The notes: generated by a model from the sequence alone, not told the origin. DNA of 64,000 nucleotides from Toxonevra muliebris (GCA_963691655.1 OY829328.1:84634400-84698399), one strand, 5' to 3'. Numbered from the stretch's first letter, positions 22,841 through 36,220 are shown. Program-made: numbers and translations.

Positions 22841-25800
22841 TTATCGCAAATAAACTTGTAATTCATTAGCAGATTGCACGAGCACCTTTAAGCCAGGCAT
22901 AAAACCAGCACACTGTGAGAAATCCGAACCGAAAGCGATTTGTGTTTGCGTTTGCAAAGCATTGCCATAATCGCCAACTTGTATCTGTTGTACAATTTGA
23001 TTGAGTGCTACTATAGTAGCTGAAGTGAGCTGTGTAAAATAGGAAGATTAAAAAGAATAATGAAAATAATTTAACTAATAAATAGTAGAGAACACTTACT
23101 CTGCCATCACGCAAACAATCATAGAGATTTTCCAAACGTTTAGCAACATCAACAAATTTTCGTTTAGTACGCTGTAAAGGGAGGAAAAAGAAAATACAAT
23201 AAAATTGGTTGATTACGATCCATTGAACTCATTTTGAACTAAAGATTGAAAGATTTTAGTAAGAAAATATAAATATATCTACTCACCGGATCAGATGCTG
23301 CGGCCAAACATTGCGTTTTCAGTTCTTCCAAGACCGTCTGTAAATATATGTATTCCTCGGGTAGTGGTGGTTTTTCTTTAACGGGTTTCGGTTGACGTTG
23401 TATGGGTGCGGGTTGTTCAGCATAACCACCCACGTTTTGTTGTAGTTGAGCATTCCATGGCTGTTGCTGTTGCTGCTGTTGTTGCGTGGAAATGGCTGAT
23501 GTTTGGAAATTCATTTGTTGTGGAAATTGTTGTGTTTGTTGTTGTTGTTGTTGCTGAGAGTTAGACGATGGAGGCATATTATTATTTTGCACGGGATTAA
23601 GATATCCGCCTACATTTTGCATTGGATTAAGCATACTACCAGCAGTTGGAGGTGGAGGCATGCCAGGGTTCTGTAAAACAAATATAAATATGCATTACAA
23701 TTAATTCAAATCAATTTCTAAACTAGAAAACTATAAACAAATTTTACCTGATATGCAGCATTTGGATCCATATAACCATTTTGATTTTGATTCGGATCAA
23801 CACCGAAAAGTGGATGCGTTATTGGTGAAGCACCCGCATTATTATCGAACTTTTTCGCCTGCGCATAAAAATAATACAAAAAATATATATATATAAAATT
23901 TATCTGAAAATTTCATTTAATCTTAACATATCGTAAACACATTTCTTGTTGGATGTATTTTCTTAATAGCTTTTTTAAGAAATTTTGTTAGTAATACAAC
24001 TCAAAAAAAAAAAAAAAAATCTCACAGATTAGTAAATATTTTTTTTTTTTTTTTGTTTGGAAGAAAACGAATAATTAAGCGTAAGCTAAAAATCAAGCAG
24101 AGAAACGAAAAAAAAAATTTAAATATAAACGAAAAAAAAAGAAACGTAATTGGAAACAGAAAGTTTGAAATTTAAAAAACGCATAAACCAAAATACCTGA
24201 TACAAAAATGTCTCTTGAAAAAGTGGACTAGAATAAGTTGGTGAGAATGCATTATTATAACTCATTTGTGAAGCGCTGGAAGTGGAGATAGAGTTGGACA
24301 TGTTGGCACATGGTATATTGTTATCCATATGCTTATTATCCTTTTCATGATTAATAATTTTTTGCCATTTACGTGTGCCAGCATGTTTCGCTGACATTTC
24401 ATTATTTTTTGCTGAGTTATAATAATTCTATAATAGTATATGGGAAAATATATTGAAAAATAGATAGTTTGAATATGAAAATAAAAGTAGTACAAGTTTT
24501 TTGATGAAAGAATAAAACGAGATTGAGCTTAGTGAGCAGGTGAATTGTATGTATGTACTACCAATTATAAAAACTCAAACATTTTAAAATTTTATTCAGT
24601 ATTCAGTGTAAATTCAATGCTTAAAGAGACTTTCAATTGATTCTGATTGAATGAATGATGAAATTTTAATTTCATATGCATTTTGATGCAACCAGAATTC
24701 ATATATGAATACTCAAGTTCTTAAATATGAACATAAGCGAAGACAACAAGAATGTTTAGTACATGAACACTCATACTATTGAACAAGCGCATATGCGAAG
24801 AAATGAAGAATGTATAGTACATGAACACGTATGTATATCAATATATTTTAATACATGAAGACGAATATGTGCAAAGAGATCACGAATGTAAGACACGAAC
24901 ATGAACACTCATTTCCTGAACCCTCTGTTAAGATAAGAATACAACTAGTATTCACAAACAGTTTTGCTCTTGTTCTTGTTTATTAAAATCAATCTGATAT
25001 CAATGAGTATGTATAGTTTTCCAATGCGTACAAATTTTATATACTGTTCAAGAGTGTTCAAAAACGAATCCGAACTACAACTAATGTTTAAATGCACTAA
25101 TCCCCTCATACTATATTCCTAATCTGCCTCTTGGTTTTATTGTGGAAAAACTTACCGCACGTGAAGATTTTAATGCAGGCGGATCATTCCAACCCGGTGG
25201 TGGTGTTGGATTTCTAATTGTAGACTGCAACGGTGGTGGCGGTACTGCCTGTTGTGGTGTCGTCTCAATTGGTGGAATGCCAGGCATATAATTATTACCT
25301 ATAGCAGCAACACCAGCATTAGGATTAAACTGCGTTTGATTAAATGCTGGTTGCATGAGTCCCCCTGTTCCTGATTGCTGTGCACCAATACTACTAATCC
25401 CCCCACCCATAGGGTTCGCATTAAATGGTGTATTATTGAAGTTACTAGCTGCAGGCATAACATTAGCTGGTGCATGATTATAAGCACCACCATAACCAAT
25501 AGGACCCGAAGCGGCTACTGAAGGATCTACCACGTATTTGGAACGTGAATGCAAACCACTACCGGCACCGCTTACACCACCACCAACACTACCACCCCCC
25601 TGTGAGCTGGCATTGCTTTGTGGACGCGGTGGTTGCTGCGCGAATCCATCATTCGTCATATGCGAAGGAAGAGAATTTACAGCAGCACCAGCACTTGTAG
25701 AACTACCAACGGGTTGGGCTGGATTGAACATTGTAGACACTGTGGGCGCTTGTGATGGTGCTTGCTGTGATGGAGGCGCTGAATTCCAAGCTGTTTGTGT

Positions 25801-28800
25801 TTGAAATTGATTTTGTAGCAAAGGAGCAGTAGCAGCAATACCACTACCAACACTAGGATAACCCAGAGTTGGATGTGTGCTCGGATGTGAAAATGAACCA
25901 CGCGCTTGCTGTTGACGACTATAAGCATTTTGTTGTTGCTGGGTTTGCTGCTGCTGATTGAAAGCAACACCTCCAGTACCACGAGCTGGCGCTTTCTTAT
26001 AGTTTACGGTATTGTAAATACGTTCACGTAATGCATTAAGTTCAGCATTCTCCTCGTTCGAACCCAACGCAAAGATATAAGCTAAAGCAGCAGTGAGCGC
26101 CCCTTGTGAGGCTAGCAAACCACCATATTCAGATATGAAATCAGCAAAATTACCGCTCAAATCTAAAGCGAAACCTTGATGTTCCAATGATTTACTCATC
26201 AACATAACGACTTCTGCCAGCTCTTGCAACTCGCTGATGTTTAGCTTATAATTTGAATTATCGTTCTCAAGTTGCTTGAGTTGATACCAAGCGGTAACTA
26301 ACTTATCAATACTGCCAGCACACACATAGCACAGCATAGCGTTGCGTGTACATTCTACGCTTGTTGCGCGTTCATTAAGCAAACGATCTCCTAAGCGTTC
26401 ACAGATATCCACAACTTTACGGTCGCTATGCTTGAGAGCTGCGACTAGCGCTTCCTTCCAAGAGTCTACAGTGCACCGATTAACGAAATCCATCCAGTCC
26501 CGTGTTACAAGCGCTGAGATGACACTGGATAGCTCAGTATGTTGCTGTTCGAGTACGCGATTTTGTATTTTAGTTAAAAATTCAATGCCTGCCGTTGAAG
26601 CGATTATTAAAGCTTCAGCGGTACGATTAGATTCCATGCACAGCTCAACAGCAGCCTCCAAGTTGGCGGTTAGAAGCGCCTCGGTAATGAGACTATCAGG
26701 ATCTACGTAAAAGAGGATATATTAAAATTTCTTTCAAATTAAGTAAAACAATTCTAAGCTTACGTTCACCACTTGGAATTTTAAATTGTGTTGCAGGTTT
26801 TGCTTCACTTTCATTGTTAAGTTGTTTTTGTGCAGCAGCTATGCCATCAAATATAGCATTATTGTCTACAGGTTGCTGTAAGCGAAGAAACACAAAAATT
26901 ATATTTGATTTAAGAGAATTTATAACCTCAAAAATGAACACAAAATATGACAAAGTGTTCTTATGTAACCTAGAAATTAAAAAATTCTTTAAATAAATTT
27001 AAAAAAACATTGTATAAAAAAAAATTAATTAAAAAAAAAAAAGAAAAATAACTTAAAACCGTACTTTACCTCAAATCAAAAAAGTCTAACAGTAACAAAT
27101 TTTAAATTCACTTAAAAATCAATTATAAGCTAAGAATAACTTTTAAGTCAAAGAAATATTTTAAAATAATTCAAAAATTTCAAACCTCAAAATTAAAAAA
27201 GTTTTAGCAGAAATTAAAAGACTGCTTAATAATCATTGATAAATCAACAATTACTCACAATAAAAGTAGAATTATAATAAAAAAATTGTAGTAACTAGAA
27301 ATAAAACTTTAAAAACTTAACTTCAAACACAAAAATTATTTTAAATTAACAATTACTTATAAAAAACTATTATAAATTAATAATCCTAACCATAAAAAAT
27401 ATAAGATTCAACATAATTAAAAAAATTATATATTTTCACAAAAAAAAAAAAAAAAAAAAAACATGCATACATACAATTGATTTAACATTTCGAAAATAAT
27501 TGAAAAACATAAATGTAAACATTACAGAAAAATCAAACCAAAACAATTTTTCACGATCAAAAACACTGATTAAAATTCAACATCTATCAAATCTTACCGA
27601 TATATCTGTGCTACCATCAGTACTTTGATCGCATTCAACTTCCGATGAATCGCTCTATATTTTAATACCGATTTTCAATACAATTTTATATAAGTAAACG
27701 CAAGAGAAAAGAAAGTTGATAAATTTACATTTTAAATGCATATTTTCTAATAAATCATTTAAAGTTTTCTGAATTAACTGATAGCTTATTGCTAGGACAT
27801 AAATTTAAATAATTAAATTGATCATTATAAAAAATAAAAACATAAGAAGACATAAACTTTTGTGATAAGAGAAGGAACTCAAAAGCATAGTATAATTTTT
27901 ACGATAAGAAAATTCAAGCGGCTGCTGAATGATGTTACTCAATTGTAGAATAAAAGTTTCTTATCAGTAGTTAGCACTCGTAAAATAATATATTTGTAAA
28001 TTAAGATTGATAAAAATAAAACATAAATAGGAAAAGTCTAAGTCAAAATAAATTAAAAAAAAGGAGTAGCGTACAAACAAAAACTCATGTCTTAAAAATG
28101 TACTAGTTTTTCAGAGTTTACTTATTTCACAGTTTATACTAAAAAAATGTTAGTATTTCAGCTTGAAACTTACATGTGTTAAATTGGATATACGATTTGT
28201 TAATTGATCGACGTCGTTCGCTGTGGGTTCATCATCTTTAACATACTTGGCAAATTTACTCTGAATATCTTCATGATTGTAACCTATGGATGTAATTAAA
28301 TTTTATATGCAATTTTCTTACAATCATTAATATTTGCGGTTGGTACCTAAAAGATTCAACATTTCCTCCTTTGGATTAAGTTCGAAATTTGCTTTTATAA
28401 AATACCAAAGATAACGATCATTCTGATCCATTGTTTTATCGGCGCGATTGCGACAATAATCGACGAAATTCGCTTCGTTTAGTGAACGTTCTAATGCATT
28501 GGCACGTTCGACTAACTCGGGTTCGGTTATGACTTGTGAAATATTAACGGTTTTAGATTTTCCATTGAAATTAACCAGCTTGCCGCCAAACTGCAAAAGG
28601 AAATACAATTTAGGTAATATTTAAGGTGTGTGCAAGTATGCTTAAAGGCTGTTTAAGTGGTAATGTCGACAATGCAGTTTAAGTATAAGCCGACAACATC
28701 GATTAGTTGTAAGTCGGCAACGTTGCTTTGTAACAAACGTTGACAACTAAAAATGTACAGTAAATACCTAACAATTTTATTAAAATTGCATTATAGGCCT

Positions 28801-30133
28801 TAACTTAAGCAGTAATTAAACAAACTCGCACACCTCCCTAATTATTAAAAAATTTTAAATTATTTGCATTCGCATACGTACACCAAAGTTTACGCCACAG
28901 GGACGTTTAATCCATTTCGGTGCACGCTTCAAATCATTATACACAATTTGTGTGGATTGCTGTGGAACGGGCGCCTGCGCGAATTGATCCATGCCGGGAA
29001 AAGAATCTGCAATTTTATTTGCAGTTTGTACTTGTTGCTGGGTGCCACCAAATAGCGAATAAATCGATACATTCCCATCTAAGCTGGAGCTAGCAATTAG
29101 CGCTGGATTACGTGGGCACCATTGCACATCTGAATACCATGTTGCTGTGGTTGCAACTTCAGAGAGAATTTCTCCTTCCGCATTTTCAGTATTTGGGTTC
29201 CAGCAATATATACGGTTATCTTTGCCACACGAGACCATTAGATCAGTGTCACGTGGACACCATGACATGCCCAGAATGCCGCGTTGATGTATTTGCATTG
29301 TCTTGGCCGGTGCCGTAGCATAACGCAAGTCCCACAGTTGCACAACGGGAGCTTGGTCATCTTCGGAGGCAAGCCACACCTGGGTGGCTACATCGGGATG
29401 CCACTGGATGGCATGCCAACGTACACGTGATTGTGTGTCGGATAACTTAATAATCTGTTCACTTTTCCGCAAATCCCAAATGACACAGCGTGAGCTAAAA
29501 ACAGATGCTAGTATATGTTGTACTTGACGATTCCATGCGACGTTCTGTACATCTTCGAGTGGTTGTGTTTTTGCACCAGGATTCATATGCGTAGTAGTGT
29601 TGTTGAGATCCCAAATGAAAATTTCCGATTCTGAAGCGCATGATGCAAGCAGATTTGTTTGAAAGGGATTCACATCGAGCCCAGTCACCGGACCAGTATG
29701 TTTGTCTTGGCGTGCAACAAGACCCTCTTCATTGGCAAGCATTTTAGCAGCAGAGTAAATCATTATATGGCCACCTTCACAGCCTCCCACCAACAAGCCA
29801 TTACGATGAGCCGCATCCGAACCAGTAGCACTCCAAATGAGTTTTTGAAATCTGAAGAATTTCACAAGCAATTCATTAATTACATGTTTGCCTTGAAGAC
29901 AAAACAAAAGCGATGAAATCATCATCGTTTTCTCACCTGTATTGACTTGGCAGACTTGCTTTCAATTCCAAATCATAGCTAGGGTCACTAAAATTTGTTG
30001 AGTAAATCTCAAGGGTAGAACTGGCGCTAGAGTCGAACTGCTGTGCCGCTGTGCCGGCAGCAAGGTATATGGGATTTTGCTGCAGCGGCGACCAGGCAAT
30101 GTTCACAGTCTTCTGTAATTCTTTGATTTTCAT
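22841..30133 (-). CDS. Sec31: COPII outer-coat protein Sec31 (12 coding exons)
   Basis: Minus-strand exons 30133-29937, 29851-28882, 28590-28347, 28283-28174, 27654-27598, 26875-26764, 26702-25156, 24427-24197, 23858-23748, 23670-23287, 23171-23100 and 23029-22841 are all bounded by GT-AG and keep frame, giving 1407 residues (animal Sec31 is about 1,200-1,300). Sec31 pairs with Sec13 as the outer cage of COPII vesicles leaving the endoplasmic reticulum and stimulates Sar1 GTPase through Sec23. The N-terminus MKIKELQKTVNIAWSP and the WD40 propeller (to about residue 330; for example NLLASCASESEIFIWDL) are typical. The junction FG/FGGKLVNF follows, then the alpha-solenoid (EALLTANLEAAVELCME), a long Pro/Gln/Gly-rich linker and the conserved C-terminal helical domain (exons 10-12). 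Exons 5 and 8-11 are phase 0 at both ends and could be alternative cassettes. Confidence 0.92.
24725..24915. repeat. Degenerate tandem repeat in a Sec31 intron
   Basis: Three diverged units of roughly 60-75 bases share GCGAAG...AAGAATGT...AGTACATGAACAC (about 24737-24772, 24796-24832 and 24871-24912). The repeats lie in the intron between the exons ending at 25156 and starting at 24427. Non-coding, and probably an old minisatellite. Confidence 0.5.
26876..27597 (-). other. Sec31: Sec31 intron 5
   Basis: A 722-base, extremely AT-rich intron with long A runs (27440-27460). I see no additional exon in it. Confidence 0.6.
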
Positions 30134-32236
30134 GTTTGGTAACTACTAATTATGCAAGTTCCCTCAAGAAATCTTTAAAAAGAAAAACAAAATTATGTCA
30201 ATTCCTCATTATAATTAAATTGCTGCAGTGCAGTATATTATTTCAGTTAAAAGCAACACAAACAAGACACTGCTGCCGTTGCTGATGTTGTCACTCGATC
30301 ACTCTCAGCAGCTGCGGCTATCCAACTAAAATTGTCCCCGTCATCAGTTTTTTTTTCGCTTCTATTATCTTTCTTTTTGATTTATTTCCACTTACTTTTC
30401 TCTATATTTACTTTATCTTTTTGTGGAACTTCTTTTTGTTTAAACAACTTACCAATTGAACTTTATTTTCCAATTATTTTTGGCACAATTTAAACTTATT
30501 AAATTGCTGCAAATTAAATTTAAACACACGTCTCAAAATTATTTCATTCGAATCGCTGCAAGAGAATTTGAGAAATCTGAGTGACTGAAATCTTTTCGGT
30601 ATTTTTTGACACAATGGCACCACTTATTGACAGCAGCGAAGAATCGTAACTTGGCAGCACATATTTACAGTGAACAGTTTTATAATAGGACGTTGAGTAT
30701 ATATATATAGTACATATTAGAGATGGGCGCGTGAGTACTTTTTGACACATGCTCACAGGTTTAAAAATACTACTCACTCATGATCACGCACGCTGACATT
30801 TTTCAAAAATAAGATTCACGCATGTTCACGCACGCATTCCTTTTATTGCTAAATATTTATTTATGTAAAAAATAAAGTGCCTATGAATATTGCTTGATTT
30901 TTTAACCACCAAAATTAAGTATTTAAGAAATTGTGAATTATAGCAACGTCATGGTCAAAAGTAACTTATACTCACGGATTTTCACGTTGAAATTATGTCA
31001 CGCTCACTCACATTCACGTGAAAATGCATGTTGTTTGAAAGCATCTTTTCCCAACTATAATCAGCCTAACAAATAAACCAATTTATGTTGACATCAGTGA
31101 CTAACAAGCGTTCACACCTGAAAATAGTATCCATTTTTTGAAATTTTGATATCGTTATAAATTTTTTGGTAAAAGCATCTGGAAATTTTTTTATGAGTTC
31201 GCTTACGGTAGACTTTATTCATCGCGTCGAAATTAAGGAAGGTGATAACTATAACGCTGACAATATTTTGTTATTGGTAAAGCCATATGTCTTGAGTTTA
31301 TAAGGTGTGATATATTTGGAATTATCTATGTCAGCGTTTCTGATAAGCTTCAATGGCTACCTCTATGATTTTGGTGGTTTACTTTGCATTACTTTTTCAT
31401 CTTAAAATTGTAAGATAAATTGGAACAAATATCCATTTATATTATTTTTTTTGCTCATATTTCTTCTTTTTTTTTTTTGGTTTCTATATTAATAGTATGT
31501 GTATTACAAATCAGAAGAATTTGACTGTCTTTTTCTAACAACCTATTTTTTCTTCCTCTTTCTTTCAGACAGGCGTTCATGCATGCGCCCGTGTGATCAT
31601 ACACTTTTAGTACTATAGCGAAGAGTCTACTGGAGGGGCACTAACCTCTTTTCGATTCCTATGAAAACATAAAAGCCAAATTCCCTTTTCCCATGAACTT
31701 CTGAAATCCCCGCAATTACAAATGATCCACACAAGCTGGCAGTTGTGATGCTGCCAGATATCGGGAATATTTAGTGAATTGCCTGTGTACACCACTAAAT
31801 TTTGACATTTAGAATTCTTTACACAAACAAAGCAGTGTGTTTTTGCAATATTTATTTTTTTATAATGTTGTAGTGCTGCCACCACGTCATATAATTCTCC
31901 AATGTTCCACACTTTTTGTGAGTTTTATGAGTTCGTCCATGTACACGTGTGCTTGTTTATTTACGTTTTATTTGCCTATTCGAAAAATTAAAGAAAGTAT
32001 TTTAATGTTTTTCTGGAAAACGTATAAATCGTTTTATATTAAATAACTTCCGTATTAACAAGTGAATCATTAAACGAAAACATGGAATTTCAAAAACAAT
32101 AAAAAAAATTATATTCCTGGACAAAATAACGGATTATATAATAAATGCTAAAGCGAAATTTTAATGACAGTGAATCTTCAGAGTGATAAACTAAAAATAT
32201 TTTACATTAAAAATTGTTTTAACCAAACAGCCTAAA
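30134..32236. other. Sec31 upstream region and intergenic DNA
   Basis: The first ~200-400 bases must hold the Sec31 leader and promoter. From about 30720 to 31030 there are many copies of short TCACG/CTCACG strings (for example GATCACGCACG, TTCACGCACGC, ACTCACATTCACG), suggesting a repeat-derived segment. The 99-codon minus frame at 31613-31912 has no recognisable domain and I do not call it. Confidence 0.4.
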
Positions 32237-32536
32237 ATGCCAGCAAACATTGAAAATGTGCGTCAGAGGAATTCCACAGAAAATCACTCTGAAAATAACA
32301 GCGATAAGCAGTTAATAATTAGAAGATCCAGGACATTTATACGCCGAAATAGTAGTTATCGAAATGCAGTTACAAGAAACGCAAGAAGAAAGAATGCACA
32401 AAATGTAATAACCGATAAAGAAAATGCATGCAATGCTAAAATGAAAAATAATACGAATAACAGCAATAGCTTAAAAAACAAAATCAAAAACGCATTTAAA
32501 TTGAAAAAATTTAAAAGATTTTTATGTATTTCATAA
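32237..32536 (+). CDS. Small Arg/Asn-rich open frame with a KEN motif (99 aa, uncertain)
   Basis: An ATG in good context (CTAAAATGCC) opens 99 codons ending TAA. The product is strongly basic. A central stretch, IIRRSRTFIRRNSSYR, offers RRxS-type kinase sites. The tripeptide KEN occurs in ITDKENACNAK, the form of an APC/C degron. The end KIKNAFKLKKFKRFLCIS is a Lys/Phe cluster that could bind membrane or nucleic acid. AATAAA sequences follow shortly (about 32585-32600). There is no homology I can recall and no visible intron. A lineage-specific small gene and a chance frame in AT-rich DNA are both possible. Confidence 0.35.
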   Translation: MPANIENVRQRNSTENHSENNSDKQLIIRRSRTFIRRNSSYRNAVTRNARRKNAQNVITDKENACNAKMKNNTNNSNSLKNKIKNAFKLKKFKRFLCIS

Positions 32537-33267
32537 ATTCCTATAATGTGAAGACTTCTGTTTTTGCTTTGAGTAAAACAAAGCCAAATAAAATAAAAAA
32601 TTGCTTTAAAAAAATAATGTGGCATGCAGCTCTGTTTATTTTCATATACTTTGTCTTATCTTTTTTCAATACTCTAATTGCAACCCTGTTAACTATGTAA
32701 TCGTCCTCGTTTACACAATTGTCATTTCGTATGTTTCGTTCGTTGCGCGAAATACAACAAAAGTATATAAGTGCGGAATACAAAAGTGTTTAATTTTTTT
32801 AAGTGCTGGAATTTTACAAAATACAAAGTTTTCGCTTTTTATAAAAGAAAAAAGTGTAAAATCTAAATAATATAAATAAAATGCAACCAAATTTCAAGTG
32901 AAGAACATAAATTTTCGTTGCGAATTATCGATTCCCAAAAAAGGAGCAATAAGAAAAAACAGGAAGAAAGAAAAATTATCAAACAAACATACATGCATAC
33001 AAACACATAAAACAAAAATCAAAGCAAAGCGTAAAGAAAGATTGAAAAGGGAATCCTAAAAACACGTATCCTGTATACAATAAAATAAAATAATACGCAC
33101 AATTTAAAAGCAAATTTTGATAAAATTTAATTACAGAAGTAAAAAACTTGTTTTAAGTGAAAATATAATAATTTTAAGATAAGCCCACGCTCACGCATAA
33201 ACATTTAAAAATTTCATTCCTCAAATAAATTTTTATTTGCCTTTTATAACTCAATTCGGCATTAATT

Positions 33268-33612
33268 ATGTTAATCTCTTGCAAATGTCTGAATTTTATT
33301 GCTACTAGCAATAGCAGTCAGCAGCAGGCGGCAGCATCAGCTGCTGCTGTTGTAACTCCAACAGCTGATGCACCGACGCCATCCTTATCATCCACTCTTT
33401 TGGGAGGAGGAAGAGGTGATGGTGATGACTGCAGCATGTCTTCCATTTCGAATGTTGCGGCGCAATCGACGTCCACTACCGGTGTTGTTAACAATAACAA
33501 CAACAACCACAGCAATAGTAATACTATTGCTGCAGCTTTGATGCATGCATTCTTGCAAAAATATCCACGAAACTTTATTTTCTACTCGCAATGCATGGAT
33601 TTCTTTAAACAG
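33268..33612 (+). CDS. L: Lobe/PRAS40-like protein, coding exon 1
   Basis: The ATG at 33268 follows an in-frame TAA two codons earlier. The exon encodes 115 residues and ends in phase 0 at CAG/GTGAGT (33612/33613). The first ~80 residues are Ala/Ser/Asn-rich low complexity. The last 25 (LMHAFLQKYPRNFIFYSQCM plus DFFKQ) look structured, and continue in phase into exon 2 at 62368. Together they resemble the N-terminal conserved region of PRAS40 (AKT1S1), whose fly member is Lobe, a regulator of TOR signalling and eye development. The gene name rests on my recall of this family and on the downstream SLPIS motif. The ~28.8-kb gap between the two exons makes the join an inference, though the phase agrees. 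Confidence 0.55.
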
Positions 33613-33839
33613 GTGAGTGTTTTAAACTAATTTATTAATATAAATTAGTAATGTAATATGATATGTAATAAGAAATAATGGTAGAAAGATTCAGGTGTGT
33701 GCATCTTAGCAGGAAAGTGCCAGGCTTTGTGCTCGCATTGAGGTTCGCACACGAGTATATATGTGGAGAATAAATAAATACAAAATAGTACATAGCAGTG
33801 ATGAAGAAGTAGATACAATTGTACCTTTTTCCGACTTTT

Positions 33840-34545
33840 TCGAACTACAAGGTACAATAGGTACAATTCGCACATTTTAGGTACAATTTGTCATTAGCCA
33901 AAATAAATTCAACACTTAATTACAAAAAAAAATATTTTGTCTGTAGAGTATTACTTAACTTCAAGGCTCACAGCTCTGATATTGCTGTTTATAAAGGGAA
34001 AAGTATTGCAAAATAATTTTCCACATCGAATAATAGTAATCAATTACTTTCTTGGAATTAAATTCCAATTTAGTTGGAATGATTCCTAAAAAGTAATTAA
34101 TTCTTTTTTTTTTGGTTTTTTGGAATTGAACTAAAAAGGAATCCAATTACTTTTTAGGAATCATCCCAACTAAATTGGAATTTAATTCCAAGAAAGTAAT
34201 TGATTACACTTAAATATTAAATTCCTTTCTTTTCAATTTCATTATCAACTCGAAATTTTTTTCAATTCCATTATATAGGAATTTAAAAATTTTAATTACC
34301 GATTACAATACCTTGTAATGGAATTGAAAGTTTTATCAATTCCATTACAAAGGAATTGAAAACATTAAAGTACCAATTACAATTCCTTGTAATTGGAATG
34401 GAGATGGAATTTAATTCCTAAAGGAATCATTACTACCCAACTGTGGTTTCCTCTTACAAAAACGATGAACCAATTGTACTATTTTAGGTACATTCATGCT
34501 CATTTAGGTACAACTTTTTTGGTAATTTAGGTACAATCTTAAATT
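33840..34545. mobile_element. Nested repeat: GGTACAA-type element split by a GGAATT foldback
   Basis: Short TAGGTACAAT-like strings flank the locus (33850-33895 on the left, 34480-34540 on the right). Between them lies DNA dominated by AATTCC/GGAATT strings. The core is a near-perfect palindrome: the left arm from 34036 (GTAATCAATTACTTTCTTGG) is mirrored by the right arm ending at 34207, each arm about 70 bases with a ~25-base loop. This looks like a foldback/MITE inserted in an older repeat. Boundaries are approximate. Confidence 0.55.
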
Positions 34546-35215
34546 TGGAAATTTCGTCTAGCTCGTACCGATGCAGGGTAGGAATCCTATAGTATGTTCC
34601 AGAGTCTGTTAAGTCTCTTCAACTCTTTTAATATAATATTTAAATTTTCTAAATCCGGTTATAAATTTTTCTAAAACTTTAGAATATGACATAATACTAA
34701 AAGAAAACAAAGAATAATTTTTTCCTTAGTTAATTAGTGACTTTTTTAAAATTGCAAAAATTAAAAAAAAAAATTAATTAAAAAAAAATTATTTAAAAAT
34801 ACTACTGCTTAATAAATTTGCACAGATGTCAAGGAAAGGTGCAGCAGAAGCGGCAAACCAGTGACAAAAATAAACAAAATTTTAATTGAACAACTTTGAC
34901 AATAAACAGAAACAACAACAAAATATAAATACAATAAGCAAAAAAATTATACTCGCACAGAGAACTAGAAAACAAAATAAAACAACAAAAAACATTTAAT
35001 AATGATAATAAAAAAAGCCTTGTTATAATATTAGAAATATTTTTGCAAAATGATGATGTCAATGCAATTTATTAGACAACTAGAAATCTTTATAATCCTC
35101 TGCTATGTGTTTTCTTTGTGGTTTAGTTTTTCTCTATTTTAGATTTATTGAGGTTATATATTTTCCCCCAATTTTAAGTAATCTTTTAAATACTGTTATC
35201 AAGAGTTCTAAGGAG

Positions 35216-35220
<5 letters not shown>

Positions 35221-35249
<29 letters not shown>
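35221..35249. repeat. GA dinucleotide microsatellite
   Basis: An uninterrupted GA run of 29 bases inside the Lobe-like intron. GA arrays can bind GAGA-type factors in flies, but nothing else here supports a regulatory role. Confidence 0.9.
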
Positions 35250-35253
<4 letters not shown>

Positions 35254-36187
35254 AGTATGGGATTATAAGACAAAGGGACGCACCTTAAAGATTCATATGA
35301 TTACTGCTCAATTCTCTTGCATGTAATTTGTGGCTTTTAAACTAATTCAAGAAAAGCGTAACTTGTCTAACTTTTATCTAATCAGTTCACAACTCTAGCA
35401 TATATGTTTTATAATTTCGTTATTATAAATTAAGCAAATATCTGTAACAACAACAGTCACAAAATCACTCCTACATTTTTCCTTTTAATAAAATGTATGC
35501 AAATGTGCTACCGAGGGACACATAGTTTAACCTTTAACAACTTCAAATATGTTTATTTTTATAAAATAAAAAAATTTAATTGCAAAATTATATCAGGAGA
35601 TATCCTTTTTGAATTAATTGTTCTTGCTTTGTTTATTTAATAAACAGAAAGAATTAAATGTAATCAATCTTCCTCTTATTTTTAACTAAATGAATGATTT
35701 TTCCTAATACAAATTTTTATAAATTTTTCAGTTTAAATAATACTATTTTTATTTTACTAAATTTCTTCTTTTATAACATTTTAATTTTAAAATTCAATTT
35801 GTGTATAATTCTTTTTACTTCCTTCGATGCTTCTTTTAACAATTTACTAATAATACAAATTGATTAACCTCTTAAATTAAAAGAACCCCTCCAAAAAAAA
35901 TTATTCGAAAGAATTCTCTATATACTATTTGCTGTTTTTTTTTTGTAAGAAATACAAATTTTCCAAATATTTTGATGGAAGTAAAATGAAAAAGAAAACG
36001 TCCATATTGTGGTCATGCTTGAGCCTATAATACCCTACCCTTACACATATGATTGTACTTATGTAGAAATCTGCTATTGAATACCTACTTATGTAGGTAT
36101 ATTTTTTGACTTACACATTTTTGCTATTATTTAAATGAGCAGATTAAAATATTATTGTATTTAGAAGATAAATGTACATAGTTTTTG

Positions 36188-36220
36188 TATATATATATAT
36201 ATATATATATACATATATAT
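36188..36220. repeat. TA dinucleotide microsatellite
   Basis: A (TA)n run with one interruption (ACATATATAT), followed by GTATGTA-type variants. A second TA run lies at 37740-37760. Confidence 0.9.

Noticed and set aside
31613..31912. 99-codon minus frame with several Cys residues
   Set aside because: Cys/His spacing fits no finger, there is no splice context, and it lies in repeat-like intergenic DNA.
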